35,537 nt of DNA, from the NCBI GenBank assembly GCA_947573605.1, contig CANPGM010000038.1, forward strand, positions 1 through 35,537, in the 5' to 3' direction. A program made the translations under genes and the position numbers. The notes below the pieces were generated by a model. The model was not told where the DNA came from and did no database searches. It saw only the letters and a list, made by a program, of their open reading frames with translations. Positions 8,032 to 17,395 of the stretch are shown in pieces (positions within the stretch are counted from its first letter, which is position 1; the number at the start of each line of letters is the position of its first letter). Origin of the DNA: an uncultured Roseburia sp. (GTDB lineage Bacteria > Bacillota > Clostridia > Lachnospirales > Lachnospiraceae).

Positions 8032-8928
8032 ATGTCGGATAGTCGGTTATTTAAAATTTTATATTATCTTTTAGACAAAGGACGCGCCACCGCTCCCGAA
8101 CTGGCGGATCTGTTTGAAGTATCGTCAAGAACGATTTATCGTGACATGGAAGCGTTATCAAGCGCCGGTATTCCGATTTATGCCGAACCGGGAAGAAACG
8201 GCGGAATTTGTTTACTACATGGTTTTGTTTTGGACCGGGCCATGTTATCCGAAAGCGAACGACAGGAAGTATTGACGGCAATACAAAGTATCTCCGCCGC
8301 CGGTTTCGCCTCCGGGAACGAAATACTCACGAAGTTATCCGCACTTTTCCAGGTAAGCACAGAAAATTGGCTTGAAGTAGATTTTTCCCGCTGGGGAAAA
8401 TCTACTTATGATAATACAAAGTTTGAACTGTTGAAAGCAGCGGTGATTTCTCATAAGGAAGTAAAGATCGATTATGTAAATACGAATAGTGAACGAAAAG
8501 AACGGATTGTTCAGCCGTTAAAATTATCTTATAAATCAAAAGAATGGTATCTGAAAGCTTACTGCCTGAAAAAGCAGGACTTCCGCCTGTTTAAATTAAA
8601 CCGCATTTTACGAATGGAAGTATTGGAGCAAACGTTTGAGCCCAGACCATACCCAAAGCCCGAATATCATTCGCAGCAGACATACCCGCGGGTTATGCTT
8701 AAATTTTCAAAAGATATTGCATACCGCGTATATGACGAATTTGACGAAACGCAAATCGAGCATCAAAAAAACGGCGATTTCATCGTTTATGCCGAAATGC
8801 CCGTCGATACCTGGCTGATCGGATATCTCCTTTCGTTTGGAACAGAGGTAGAAGTAATGGAACCATCGTATCTGAAAGAAACTCTGGCTGCAGAGGCACA
8901 GGCAATCTATAAAAAAAATAAACCCTGA
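8032..8928 (+). CDS. HTH/WYL-domain transcriptional regulator (YafY type)
   Basis: 298 residues from ATG 8032 with SD AGGAGGTG at 8018-8025; an in-frame GTG at 8023 lies within the SD and is rejected. Residues 1-60 form a DeoR-like winged HTH (TAPELADLFEVSSRTIYRDM). Residues 140-225 form a WYL domain with the eponymous Trp-Tyr-Leu at 172-174 (KEWYLKAY) and the following FRLFKLNRI. A C-terminal WCX-like extension runs to the end. Members of this group are usually ligand-sensing repressors or activators of nearby genes. The next gene, a small zinc-ribbon protein, lies 94 nt downstream with an inverted repeat between them, and is the obvious candidate target. The ligand is unknown. Confidence 0.9.
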   Translation: MSDSRLFKILYYLLDKGRATAPELADLFEVSSRTIYRDMEALSSAGIPIYAEPGRNGGICLLHGFVLDRAMLSESERQEVLTAIQSISAAGFASGNEILTKLSALFQVSTENWLEVDFSRWGKSTYDNTKFELLKAAVISHKEVKIDYVNTNSERKERIVQPLKLSYKSKEWYLKAYCLKKQDFRLFKLNRILRMEVLEQTFEPRPYPKPEYHSQQTYPRVMLKFSKDIAYRVYDEFDETQIEHQKNGDFIVYAEMPVDTWLIGYLLSFGTEVEVMEPSYLKETLAAEAQAIYKKNKP

Positions 8929-8942
8929 CAAAGGGTGTCAGG
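8924..8942. promoter_or_regulatory. inverted repeat CCTGACA-N5-TGTCAGG, possible WYL operator or stem-loop
   Basis: A perfect 7-bp inverted repeat overlaps the stop codon of the WYL regulator gene. TGACA/TGTCA arms are common in operators of this regulator type as far as I recall, and a related TTGTCAG lies before the regulator's own start. It could also act as a 3' stem-loop, but no T tract follows. Confidence 0.5.
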
Positions 8943-9022
8943 ATATGTGTGTTATATTAACTACGATAGCAATCCGGCTATACAAACACTTCACACATAT
9001 GGAAAACATGGAGGTAAGGAAA

Positions 9023-9298
9023 ATGAATGAAATGAATCAGAAATTTTGTCAGTGCTGCGGTATGCCATTGGGAGATACGGATGAGCTGTTCGGCACAAAT
9101 GCCGACGGCGGAAAAAACGGAGATTATTGCAGCTATTGTTTAAAAGACGGCGAATTTACATTCAATGGTACAATGGAAGAACTGGTTGAAGTATGCGTCC
9201 CCAATATGGTCGCCGCGAATCAAAATATGACGGAAGACGAAGCAAGAAAAATCATGCTGGAATGGTTTCCGACATTAAAACGCTGGAAAAACGAATAA
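9023..9298 (+). CDS. small zinc-ribbon protein (Zn_ribbon_2-like)
   Basis: 91 residues from ATG 9023, preceded by GGAGGTAAGGAAA. The frame is open 26 codons upstream without a good SD, so this start is preferred. The N-terminus has a four-Cys knuckle set, KFCQCCGMPL (Cys9, Cys11/12) and YCSYC (Cys36, Cys39), as expected for one zinc. The remainder (FTFNGTMEELVEVCVPNMV...W) is a conserved helical tail of the putative zinc-ribbon family. Short proteins of this kind often accompany YafY/WYL regulators in Firmicutes. The molecular role is unknown. Confidence 0.85.
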   Translation: MNEMNQKFCQCCGMPLGDTDELFGTNADGGKNGDYCSYCLKDGEFTFNGTMEELVEVCVPNMVAANQNMTEDEARKIMLEWFPTLKRWKNE

Positions 9299-9346
9299 TG
9301 ACAGGATGAAATGCTCCGTCAAAAATATCCGCATATCAGAATAACA

Positions 9347-9374
9347 TTCAGCGGCTGCCAAAGCAGCCGCCGAA
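9347..9374. terminator. bidirectional stem-loop between convergent genes
   Basis: Perfect 8-bp stem GCGGCTGC-CAAA-GCAGCCGC, extended by TTC/GAA beyond one mismatch, located between the ends of the zinc-ribbon gene (plus) and gltD (minus). Neither side has a real T tract, so termination is inferred from its position and strength. Confidence 0.5.
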
Positions 9375-9393
9375 TACGTAATCTGATTTTATC

Positions 9394-10887
9394 TTACTGA
9401 ACCGGGAGATAAGAATACCCCATCAGACTTTCATCAACCTCTCTCGCCGCTTCGCGTCCTTCGCGGATCGCCCATACGACAAGCGACTGTCCTCTTCTCA
9501 TATCGCCTGCAGTGAAAACATTATCTACATTCGTACTATATTTCCCCTGCACTGTCTCCACATTTGTACGCGCATCCAGTTTTATTCCAAACGCGTCCGC
9601 AATATAGCGTTCCGTTCCCAAAAAGCCCGCCGCTATCAGCACAAGATCTGCTTCCAGCTTCTGTTCCGAACCGGAAACCTCGGTCAGCTGTATACGCCCG
9701 GTTTTTTCGTCCCGTCCATTCTCCAGCTTTACCGTAACAAGTCCGGTCAGTTTTCCGTTTTTATCCTTTAAAAACTCTTTTACTGTCGTCTGATACATGC
9801 GCGGATCATGGCCGAACAGTGCAATCGCTTCCTCCTGACCATAGTCTGTTTTGCAGACTTTCGGCCACTCCGGCCACGGATTGTCCGCAGTCCTGCTTTC
9901 CGGAGCCTTCGGCATCATTTCAAGCTGTACGACGCTTGCCGCGCCGTGCCGGACGGCCGTACCGACACAGTCGTTTCCCGTGTCGCCGCCGCCGATAATG
10001 ACAACTTTTTTTCCTTTTGCCGAAATATAATTTCCGTCCGCCAATTCGGAGTCAAGAAGGCTTTTTGTCGTAGCCTTTAAAAAATCTACCGCAAAATAAA
10101 TGCCTTCCGCGTCTCTTCCCGGAACCTTGATATCTCTTGGATTTTTTGCTCCGCAGGCCAATACTACGCGGTCAAATTCTTTTAATAATTTTGACGCCTT
10201 TATGTCTTTTCCGACATTTACATTTGTAATGAACGATACGCCTTCCGCTTCCATAATCTTTATTTTTCGCTCAATCACCCATTTTTCCAGTTTCATATTC
10301 GGAATGCCGTACATCAAAAGGCCTCCGACTCGATCGTCGCGCTCATATACCGTCACGGAGTGGCCGCGTTTGTTCAGCTGATCCGCCACGGCGAGACCGG
10401 CAGGACCGGAACCGATCACGGCCACCTTTTTGCCTGTCCGGACACGGGGTTCTCGTGCGGCTGCAAAACCCTGTTCATACGCATGTTCAATAATTCCGTA
10501 CTCATTTGCCCTGCAGGTAACCGCATCCTCCCAATTGCCGCAGGTACAGGCTGCCTCGCACAGCGCCGGACAGACTCTCGCCGTAAATTCCGGAAAATTA
10601 TTTGTTTTTTTCAGGCGCAGATAGGCCTGTTCCCAGTTGCCCGTATATACCAGGTCGTTCCACTCAGGCACCAGATTATGAAGCGGGCATCCGCTTGTCA
10701 TTCCCATAATCTCCATACCGGACTGGCAGAAGGGAACGCCGCAGTTCATGCAGCGGGCTCCCTGAAGCTGCTGCTGTTCCTTTGAAAGCGGCGTATGAAA
10801 CTCGTGATAGTTGTTTATCCGCTCCAACGGGTTTATTGCCCGCGCATCCACTCTTTCATATTCCATAAATCCTGTCGGTTTTCCCAT
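9394..10887 (-). CDS. gltD: glutamate synthase (NADPH) small subunit
   Basis: 497 residues, ATG 10887. The start abuts the gltB stop directly (TAAATG) and its SD GGAGG lies inside the end of gltB, so the two are translationally coupled. N-terminal Cys motifs for two low-potential [4Fe-4S] clusters are present (Cys46, Cys49, Cys54, Cys67 and Cys106, Cys110, Cys114/116). The FAD motif IGSGPAGL is at 158-165, and the NADPH motif GGGDTGND at 299-306. The subunit passes electrons from NADPH to GltB, which turns glutamine plus 2-oxoglutarate into two glutamates. Length and motifs are complete. Confidence 0.96.
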   Translation of the reverse strand: MGKPTGFMEYERVDARAINPLERINNYHEFHTPLSKEQQQLQGARCMNCGVPFCQSGMEIMGMTSGCPLHNLVPEWNDLVYTGNWEQAYLRLKKTNNFPEFTARVCPALCEAACTCGNWEDAVTCRANEYGIIEHAYEQGFAAAREPRVRTGKKVAVIGSGPAGLAVADQLNKRGHSVTVYERDDRVGGLLMYGIPNMKLEKWVIERKIKIMEAEGVSFITNVNVGKDIKASKLLKEFDRVVLACGAKNPRDIKVPGRDAEGIYFAVDFLKATTKSLLDSELADGNYISAKGKKVVIIGGGDTGNDCVGTAVRHGAASVVQLEMMPKAPESRTADNPWPEWPKVCKTDYGQEEAIALFGHDPRMYQTTVKEFLKDKNGKLTGLVTVKLENGRDEKTGRIQLTEVSGSEQKLEADLVLIAAGFLGTERYIADAFGIKLDARTNVETVQGKYSTNVDNVFTAGDMRRGQSLVVWAIREGREAAREVDESLMGYSYLPVQ

Positions 10888-13800
10888 TTATGTTTCCTCC
10901 ATATTTGCGTAAAATGCCTCAATCTGCGCCTGCTCCGACGAAAGTCCCTTTTCCTCCATCTGGACAATCGCCATCATCATACGGTTATAATCGTACGGAA
11001 TTACTTTCTTGAATTTCGGCAGATATTTACTGAAATGATCAAGAATTTCCTTTCCTTTTTCCGAATTGGTAAACGCCACATGCTCTTTTATCATATCTTT
11101 TAATTCCATTACGTCATACTTATTGGAAAGTTCTTCCGAAAACACCATTTCCTTATTGATTCTGGTATACAAGTCGTTGTCTTCGTCAAGAACATAGGCG
11201 ATTCCGCCGCTCATACCCGCCGCAAAGTTTTTTCCTGTTTTTCCGAGAACCACTACGCGTCCTCCCGTCATATATTCGCAGCCGTGGTCTCCCACGCCTT
11301 CCACTACGGCGGAAGCGCCGGAATTACGGACGCAGAACCGTTCTCCCGCTACGCCGCCTATAAATGCCTTACCGCTTGTCGCACCGTAAAGAGCTACATT
11401 TCCGATAATCATATTTTCGTCTTTTTTATAGGTCGTACCAGCCGGAGCAAACACTACCAGTTTGCCTCCGGAAAGTCCTTTGCCAAAATAGTCGTTGGAA
11501 TCGCCGACCAGCTCAAGCGTTAGTCCCTTTGGAATAAACGCTCCAAAGCTCTGTCCGCCGGCTCCGGCGCACTTCACCACAAACGTATCTTCTTCCAGAT
11601 CGGTTCCGTACTTTTTGGTAATTTCGGAACCGAAAATCGTACCGAAGGAACGATCGGTATTCGACACCTCTAAATCAATGCTTCTGCGCTGTCTCTTTTC
11701 AAGCGCGCCTCCAAGCTGTTTTAGCAAAACAGTTACGTCTTTTGACTTTTCCAGCTCAAAATCATAACTCTGCCTCGGATCAAACGTTACTCTGCGCTTT
11801 ACTCCTGCAAACGGATTGTTTAAAATTCGGGATAAATCAATTTCTCCCTCCCGTCCGCTTAAATCCTCCCTTACTTTTAATAAATCACTTCTTCCAACCA
11901 TTTCGTTTAGCGTCTTACAGCCGAGAGCGGCCATATATTCCCGCAGTTCTTCCGCGATAAAACGCATAAAGTTTTCGACATATTCCGGCTTGCCCGCAAA
12001 ACGCTTTCGAAGTTCGGGATTCTGCGTTGCAATACCCGCCGGACAGGTATCCAGATTGCAGACGCGCATCATCACACAGCCCATCGTTACAAGCGGAGCC
12101 GTTGCAAATCCAAATTCCTCCGCGCCAAGCAGAGCCGCGATTGCGACGTCTCTGCCGCTCATAAGCTTTCCATCCGTCTCAATCCGTACCTTGCCTCGAA
12201 GTCCGTTTAAAATCAGCGTCTGGTGTGTCTCCGCAAGTCCAAGCTCCCACGGAAGTCCGGCATTATGAATCGAACTTGCGGGAGCAGCGCCCGTACCGCC
12301 GTCATAACCGGAAATCAGGATCACCTGCGCCCCTGCTTTTGCAACGCCGGCCGCAACCGTACCGACACCTGCCTCGGAAACCAGCTTTACCGAAATGGCG
12401 GCGCTTCGGTTTGCATTTTTCAAGTCAAAAATCAACTGTTCCAAATCTTCTATCGAATAAATATCATGATGCGGCGGCGGCGAGATCAAAGACACGCCGG
12501 GAGTAGAAAGCCTCGTCTTGGCAATCCACGGATAAACCTTTTTTCCGGGAAGATGACCGCCCTCTCCGGGTTTCGCTCCCTGCGCCATCTTAATCTGGAT
12601 TTCCTCCGCGCTCACCAGATACTGACTTGTCACGCCAAAGCGCCCCGACGCCACCTGTTTAATGGCGGAGCAGCGGTTTACCGGACTGTTTTTACTTTCA
12701 ATGCGCGAAATTTCTTCCCCGCCCTCTCCGGTATTGGACTTTCCGTGGAGCCGGTTCATCGCGATTGCAAGCGTCTCATGCGCCTCCTGCGAAATAGAGC
12801 CGTAAGACATCGCGCCTGTTTTAAACCGCGTCACAATCGAATCCACGCTCTCCACTTCTTCCAGCGCAATTCCTTTTTTCGGATAATTAAAATCCATAAG
12901 GCCACGAATACTGCCGTCTCTTTCTTCTTTATTTACCAGCTTCGTATACTGTTTAAACAACGGATAGTCGCCGCGCTTCGTCGCTTCCTGTAGCAGATGA
13001 ATGGTTGCCGGATTATACAAATGTGCGTCCGCGCCGCTCCTCATTTTATGACGTCCTCTGCTGTCTAACGTCAAATCGCTCTCCAGCCCCAACGGATCAT
13101 AAGCAGCGGAATGCAATTCGTTTACGTCATGTTCGATATCTTTTAACGTAATTCCGCCGATCCGGCTAACCGTGTTCGTGAAATATTTATCAATAACCGA
13201 CTTGTCTATTCCGATTGCTTCAAAAATTTTTGAGCCCTGATACGACTGAATTGTAGAAATACCCATTTTAGAGGCTATCTTGACAATTCCCGAAATAATA
13301 GCTTTGTTGTAATCGTCAACTGCCGCATAGTAATCCTTGTCAAGCAGATGCTCGTCAACCAACTGCTTCACCGTATCCTGCGCCAGATATGGGTTAATGG
13401 CGCAGGCGCCGTAACCAAGCAGCGTTGCAAAATGATGTACTTCTCTCGGCTCGCCCGATTCCAAAATCATAGCAAGCGCCGTCCTTTTTTTCGTTTTAAC
13501 CAGATACTGCTGCAAGCCTGAAACGGCTAAAAGAGACGGGATTGCAACATGGTTTTCGTCCACGCCCCGGTCGGAAAGAATGAGAATATTCGCTCCTTCC
13601 CTGTAGGCGCGGTCGGCTTCTACAAAAAGCCTGTCTAAAGCCTTCTCCAGACTTGTATTTTTATAATAGGTAATCGGAAGAACGACGACCTGAAATCCTT
13701 TCACCTTCATGGATTTGATTTTCATCAAATCCGTATTGGTTAAAATCGGGTTATCCACTTTTAATACCTGACAGTTTAACGCCTGCTGCTCTAACAGGTT

Positions 13801-15510
13801 GCCGTCCTCCCCAATATAAACCGTTGTTGAGGTTACAATTTTTTCGCGTATCGAATCAATCGGCGGGTTTGTCACCTGGGCAAATAACTGCTTGAAGTAG
13901 TTAAACAGCGGCTGGTGATCTTCGCAGAATACCGCAAGCGGAGTATCAATTCCCATCGCCGCCGTACCTTCGCTGCCGTTTTTTGCCATCGGCAGAATCT
14001 GCTCTTTTAAGGATTCATAGGTATAACCGAACGCTTTCTGCTTTCTCGACCGTTCTTCTTTGGAGTATTCCGGCACGCGCTGATTCGGAATCTTCAGTTC
14101 CGAAAGCCGGATTAAATTCCGGTCAAGCCACTCTCCGTAAGGCCGCATATTGGCATACTGTTCCTTTAAGTCGTCGTCGGTAATCACGCATCCCTTCACG
14201 GTATCCACCAACAGCATTTTTCCCGGACGGAGCCGCTCTTTCTGTTTGATTTCTGTCGGCGCAATCTCTAACACACCGACTTCCGAAGACAGAATCAAAT
14301 AATCGTTATTTGTAATATAGTATCTGGAAGGACGCAGTCCGTTACGGTCGAGCACCGCCCCCATCACGTCGCCGTCTGAAAAAAGAATCGAAGCCGGTCC
14401 GTCCCACGGCTCCATCATCGTCGCATAATATTGATAGAAGTCCTTTTTCTTCTGCGACATCGTGTGATTGTTCGCCCAGGGCTCCGGAATCGTAATCATC
14501 ACCGCTAACGGCAGCGGCATACCGCTCATAACAAGAAACTCCAGCGTATTATCAAGCATTGCCGAATCCGACCCCTCTGAATTAATTACCGGAAGCACCT
14601 TCTGAAGCTCTCCTTTTAAATGCTCCGATTCCATTGTCTCTTCGCGGGCCAGCATTTTATCCGCATTTCCCTTTATCGTATTGATTTCTCCGTTATGAAC
14701 GATAAAACGATTCGGATGCGCACGCTCCCAGCTTGGATTCGTATTTGTAGAAAAACGCGAATGCACCGTTGCAATCGCCGACTCGTAATCTGCATCCTGT
14801 AAATCGGCAAAAAAAAGCCGAAGCTGTTCCACTAAAAACATTCCTTTATAGACAATCGTTCTGCTGGAAAGCGAAACTACATATGTATCGTCATTTGACT
14901 GTTCAAATACCCGCCTCGCCACATACAGCCTACGGTCAAAATCCAGTCCCTTTTCCACCTGTTTCGGCCGCTTTACGAACCCCTGCATAATATACGGCAT
15001 ACAGCAAACCGCTTTCTGGCCGAGTTTTGAAGGGTCGGTCGGAACCTCTCTCCAGCCCAGAAAATCCATGCCCTCTTTCTTCACAATCACTTCAAACATT
15101 TTCTTCGCCTGATTGCGCTTTAACTCGTCCTGTGGAAAGAAAAACATGCCGACCCCGTAATCCCGCTCTTCGCCGAGCGAAATATGCAGCGGTTTTACCG
15201 CTTTCGTAAAAAATTTATGGGAAATCTGAAGCAGGATGCCGACGCCGTCGCCCGTTTTACCCTCGGCGTCCTTTCCCGCCCTGTGTTTTAAATTTTCTAC
15301 GATTTTCAAAGCATTCGCGACAGTCTCATGCGTTCGGATTCCTTTGATATTAACAACGGCGCCAATCCCACAGTTGTCATGTTCAAACGCCGGGTCATAC
15401 AGCCCCGCCGCGCTTTTCTGAAAGCCTTCCGGCGCAAACCGATCCAGTGTATTGACCTTTTGGCTTCGATAAGCCTGTTTCTCAAATCTACAATTCCGTT
15501 TTTCTTTCAT
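10888..15510 (-). CDS. gltB: glutamate synthase large subunit
   Basis: 1540 residues from ATG 15510, which has SD AAGGAG at spacing 6. A GTG 60 nt upstream (15570) is also preceded by AGGAAG and cannot be excluded. Domain order: a short propeptide; class II glutamine amidotransferase starting at Cys47 (EHDNCGIGAVV), which becomes the N-terminal nucleophile after processing; a central domain; an FMN-binding synthase barrel with the [3Fe-4S] motif C-x5-C-x4-C (CVMMRVCNLDTC, near residue 1145); and a C-terminal GXGXG beta-helix. Ammonia released from glutamine is channelled to 2-oxoglutarate. It forms an operon with gltD behind a sigma-A-type promoter. Its size is normal for bacterial GltB. Confidence 0.96.
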   Translation of the reverse strand: MKEKRNCRFEKQAYRSQKVNTLDRFAPEGFQKSAAGLYDPAFEHDNCGIGAVVNIKGIRTHETVANALKIVENLKHRAGKDAEGKTGDGVGILLQISHKFFTKAVKPLHISLGEERDYGVGMFFFPQDELKRNQAKKMFEVIVKKEGMDFLGWREVPTDPSKLGQKAVCCMPYIMQGFVKRPKQVEKGLDFDRRLYVARRVFEQSNDDTYVVSLSSRTIVYKGMFLVEQLRLFFADLQDADYESAIATVHSRFSTNTNPSWERAHPNRFIVHNGEINTIKGNADKMLAREETMESEHLKGELQKVLPVINSEGSDSAMLDNTLEFLVMSGMPLPLAVMITIPEPWANNHTMSQKKKDFYQYYATMMEPWDGPASILFSDGDVMGAVLDRNGLRPSRYYITNNDYLILSSEVGVLEIAPTEIKQKERLRPGKMLLVDTVKGCVITDDDLKEQYANMRPYGEWLDRNLIRLSELKIPNQRVPEYSKEERSRKQKAFGYTYESLKEQILPMAKNGSEGTAAMGIDTPLAVFCEDHQPLFNYFKQLFAQVTNPPIDSIREKIVTSTTVYIGEDGNLLEQQALNCQVLKVDNPILTNTDLMKIKSMKVKGFQVVVLPITYYKNTSLEKALDRLFVEADRAYREGANILILSDRGVDENHVAIPSLLAVSGLQQYLVKTKKRTALAMILESGEPREVHHFATLLGYGACAINPYLAQDTVKQLVDEHLLDKDYYAAVDDYNKAIISGIVKIASKMGISTIQSYQGSKIFEAIGIDKSVIDKYFTNTVSRIGGITLKDIEHDVNELHSAAYDPLGLESDLTLDSRGRHKMRSGADAHLYNPATIHLLQEATKRGDYPLFKQYTKLVNKEERDGSIRGLMDFNYPKKGIALEEVESVDSIVTRFKTGAMSYGSISQEAHETLAIAMNRLHGKSNTGEGGEEISRIESKNSPVNRCSAIKQVASGRFGVTSQYLVSAEEIQIKMAQGAKPGEGGHLPGKKVYPWIAKTRLSTPGVSLISPPPHHDIYSIEDLEQLIFDLKNANRSAAISVKLVSEAGVGTVAAGVAKAGAQVILISGYDGGTGAAPASSIHNAGLPWELGLAETHQTLILNGLRGKVRIETDGKLMSGRDVAIAALLGAEEFGFATAPLVTMGCVMMRVCNLDTCPAGIATQNPELRKRFAGKPEYVENFMRFIAEELREYMAALGCKTLNEMVGRSDLLKVREDLSGREGEIDLSRILNNPFAGVKRRVTFDPRQSYDFELEKSKDVTVLLKQLGGALEKRQRRSIDLEVSNTDRSFGTIFGSEITKKYGTDLEEDTFVVKCAGAGGQSFGAFIPKGLTLELVGDSNDYFGKGLSGGKLVVFAPAGTTYKKDENMIIGNVALYGATSGKAFIGGVAGERFCVRNSGASAVVEGVGDHGCEYMTGGRVVVLGKTGKNFAAGMSGGIAYVLDEDNDLYTRINKEMVFSEELSNKYDVMELKDMIKEHVAFTNSEKGKEILDHFSKYLPKFKKVIPYDYNRMMMAIVQMEEKGLSSEQAQIEAFYANMEET

Positions 15511-15612
15511 ATAGAGCTCCTTTTCCATCCCCGGAACAAAACAGTCACGTCTGCTTTTTCCCTGTTTCACTGTCTTCCTATAACGTACAATTGTTTTTAT
15601 TACAATATAGTT

Positions 15613-15641
15613 AATATACCTCTTTTTTCCGTCTCTGTCCA
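15613..15641 (-). promoter_or_regulatory. promoter of gltB-gltD
   Basis: Minus strand: -35 TGGACA, 17-bp spacer, -10 TATATT, five of six matches in each box. The start site is expected near 15606, giving a leader of about 95 nt. Upstream lies an AT-rich stretch with a TGATAAT/ATTATCA inverted pair (about 15673-15705) that could bind a nitrogen regulator. That role is a guess. Confidence 0.72.
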
Positions 15642-15750
15642 GCTCTTTTTTCTTATAATTGTCTGATTATTTGATAATTTAAAGTATTATTATCCATTAT
15701 CAGATTATCTTATATATTTTCTTTATAATCCTTTTATATACACACAATTT

Positions 15751-15807
15751 AAAAGGACTGCGGAATAAAACTTTCTCATTTTATTCCGCAGTCCTTATTG
15801 TTTTTTT
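15751..15807. terminator. 18-bp perfect stem-loop terminator between gltB promoter and CPBP gene
   Basis: Arms 15753-15770 and 15779-15796 pair over 18 bp with an 8-nt loop. On the plus strand the stem is followed by ATTGTTTTTTT; on the minus strand by TTAAATTG. For the minus-strand CPBP/folate transcript it is the natural terminator, yet the better T tract faces the plus direction, where no gene is seen. It also insulates the gltB promoter. The gene-free stretch 15511-15867 therefore holds the gltB leader, its promoter and this terminator. Confidence 0.85.
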
Positions 15808-15867
15808 GAAATTGTGTCTAAATTGTGCCTATTGCCTGCCTGAACTGTCCGATTCTTCCGTTTGAAA

Positions 15868-16659
15868 TCATGCTGCCTCTCTGGGAAACCGAACCGCCAG
15901 AACCCATAAAAATCCCGCTGCCACTGCAAACATAAAGACCGTAAATCCGATTCCCGCCGCATTCGGATGATAAGAAAAATCAAGCCATCCTGTTTCCGCA
16001 CGAATAACTGCGATCGTATTTGCAGCCATATGACCGACAATCGCATTTAAAAGACTTCCTGTCTGTCTGATCAGAAAAGCCAATAAAGCGCCAACGACGG
16101 CGGCATAAAAGAACTGTACCAGATTCGTATGTAAAACGCCAAAAAGCAGTGCGGAAAATACGATCGCTAATTTATCACCTGCCAGTCGGCTCATTCTTTT
16201 ATATACTACGCCGCGGAACAGCAGCTCTTCCGCAATCGGGATCATAAGACAGGAACCAAGCAGCTCTATTGCAAAACTTCCCCCAAAAAACGCCTCATTC
16301 GCTTCCTGAAACCCTGCCGAAACTTTCATTAACGGCGTATAAGCAATCGTATTGTTTACTGCGATCCCAAGCGCCCCCGCCGATAGCGCTGCAATCAGAA
16401 TACCGCCGATTCTTCTCCCGTCAATTCCCCGTTCTTTTTTTCCGAAAACAATATCTTCCGCCCGCATATCCTGTTTATAAAAGGACATGGTAAACGGAAT
16501 GGTAAAGACTGCGCAAATCAACTGCCTCAGCATGTACGTACGCTCGCTGTCCTCAAAAAGAAACGACAGCGCAAAAAACATCAAACTCGAAACGACATAA
16601 TAGATTCCAATTGGATATACAACCTGCCAAATTCGATTATTATTCTTCCGCCAGTTCAA
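15868..16659 (-). CDS. CPBP family intramembrane metalloprotease
   Basis: 263 residues from TTG 16659, which follows GGAAGGAA; the frame is open to another TTG at 16725, but that extension is Arg/Lys-rich with no SD. About seven or eight hydrophobic segments were seen. The CPBP/Rce1 motifs are present: EELLFRG (144-150), HTNLVQFFYA with His177, and a second His210 in VGHMAAN. These residues line the glutamate-histidine site of Abi/CAAX-type proteases. In Gram-positive bacteria the family has roles in peptide maturation, surface protein processing and bacteriocin immunity. It is last in the fol-HAD cluster, and no substrate is apparent nearby. Confidence 0.87.
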   Translation of the reverse strand: MNWRKNNNRIWQVVYPIGIYYVVSSLMFFALSFLFEDSERTYMLRQLICAVFTIPFTMSFYKQDMRAEDIVFGKKERGIDGRRIGGILIAALSAGALGIAVNNTIAYTPLMKVSAGFQEANEAFFGGSFAIELLGSCLMIPIAEELLFRGVVYKRMSRLAGDKLAIVFSALLFGVLHTNLVQFFYAAVVGALLAFLIRQTGSLLNAIVGHMAANTIAVIRAETGWLDFSYHPNAAGIGFTVFMFAVAAGFLWVLAVRFPREAA

Positions 16660-16741
16660 TCGGTGTATTCCTTCCTTTCTCCGCCTGTATGGCAAACATC
16701 TTTGTTCTTGATTATTGGCTGTCAAATTTGACTCCCGAATC

Positions 16742-17395
16742 TTAATCCGTCAAAAAACAGGCAAGCACCTCTGAAGCCGAATTACAGATGCGCGCGGCTC
16801 CCGCATCCTTCAGTTCTGCTTCCGTACCGAATCCATATGTAACTCCGATACACGCAATCCCGAACTGCCCGGCTCCTTCGACATCATATTTTGTATCCCC
16901 AATCAGACACATATCTTCTTTTTTGATATTTCTCTGCTCCATTCTTCGTCCCAGTTCTTCTAAAACCTCCTGCTTCGAACGAATGTTTCCGTCGAGGTCC
17001 GATCCGACAATGAAATCAAAATACTCCGCCATTTTAAAGTGTTCTAAAATCCGCACGCAGGCAGCCTCCAGTTTTGAAGATGCCAGCGCAATTACATATC
17101 CCATTTTTTTCAGCTCCCGAATACATTCGGCGATTCCGTCATAAAGCGTGCATTCAAAAACTCCTTTTTCGTCGAACCGTTCCCTGTATTTTTCAACTGC
17201 TTTTAAGGCTTCCGCATATGTAAATCCGTATTTTTCCTGAAACATTGGCTCTAACGGAGGACCGATAAAACATTTCAGCCTCTGCAGATCCGTTTCTTCA
17301 ATCCCAAAACGCTTTAACGCATAGCGGACGCATTTTGTAATCCCTTCCTCCGAATTAATAATCGTTCCGTCCAAATCAAATAAAACTGCTTTCAT
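16742..17395 (-). CDS. HAD-superfamily phosphatase (Gph/PpaX-like)
   Basis: 217 residues, ATG 17395, overlapping the folBK stop by 4 nt (ATGA), which indicates translational coupling. HAD motif I is DLDGT (Asp7, Asp9), motif II lies near LASSK, motif III is an upstream Lys, and motif IV is GDTKYD, with a helical C1 cap between motifs I and II. This is the phosphoglycolate phosphatase/PpaX shape. In the folate cluster it might dephosphorylate a pterin intermediate such as dihydroneopterin phosphate, a step for which many bacteria use an unassigned HAD enzyme. That is inferred from context only. Confidence 0.85.
   Translation of the reverse strand: MKAVLFDLDGTIINSEEGITKCVRYALKRFGIEETDLQRLKCFIGPPLEPMFQEKYGFTYAEALKAVEKYRERFDEKGVFECTLYDGIAECIRELKKMGYVIALASSKLEAACVRILEHFKMAEYFDFIVGSDLDGNIRSKQEVLEELGRRMEQRNIKKEDMCLIGDTKYDVEGAGQFGIACIGVTYGFGTEAELKDAGAARICNSASEVLACFLTD

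Noticed and set aside
12223-12993. 256-codon plus-strand ORF inside gltB
   Set aside because: Antisense to a highly conserved part of gltB (FMN domain); Arg/His-rich composition typical of an antisense shadow and no SD.
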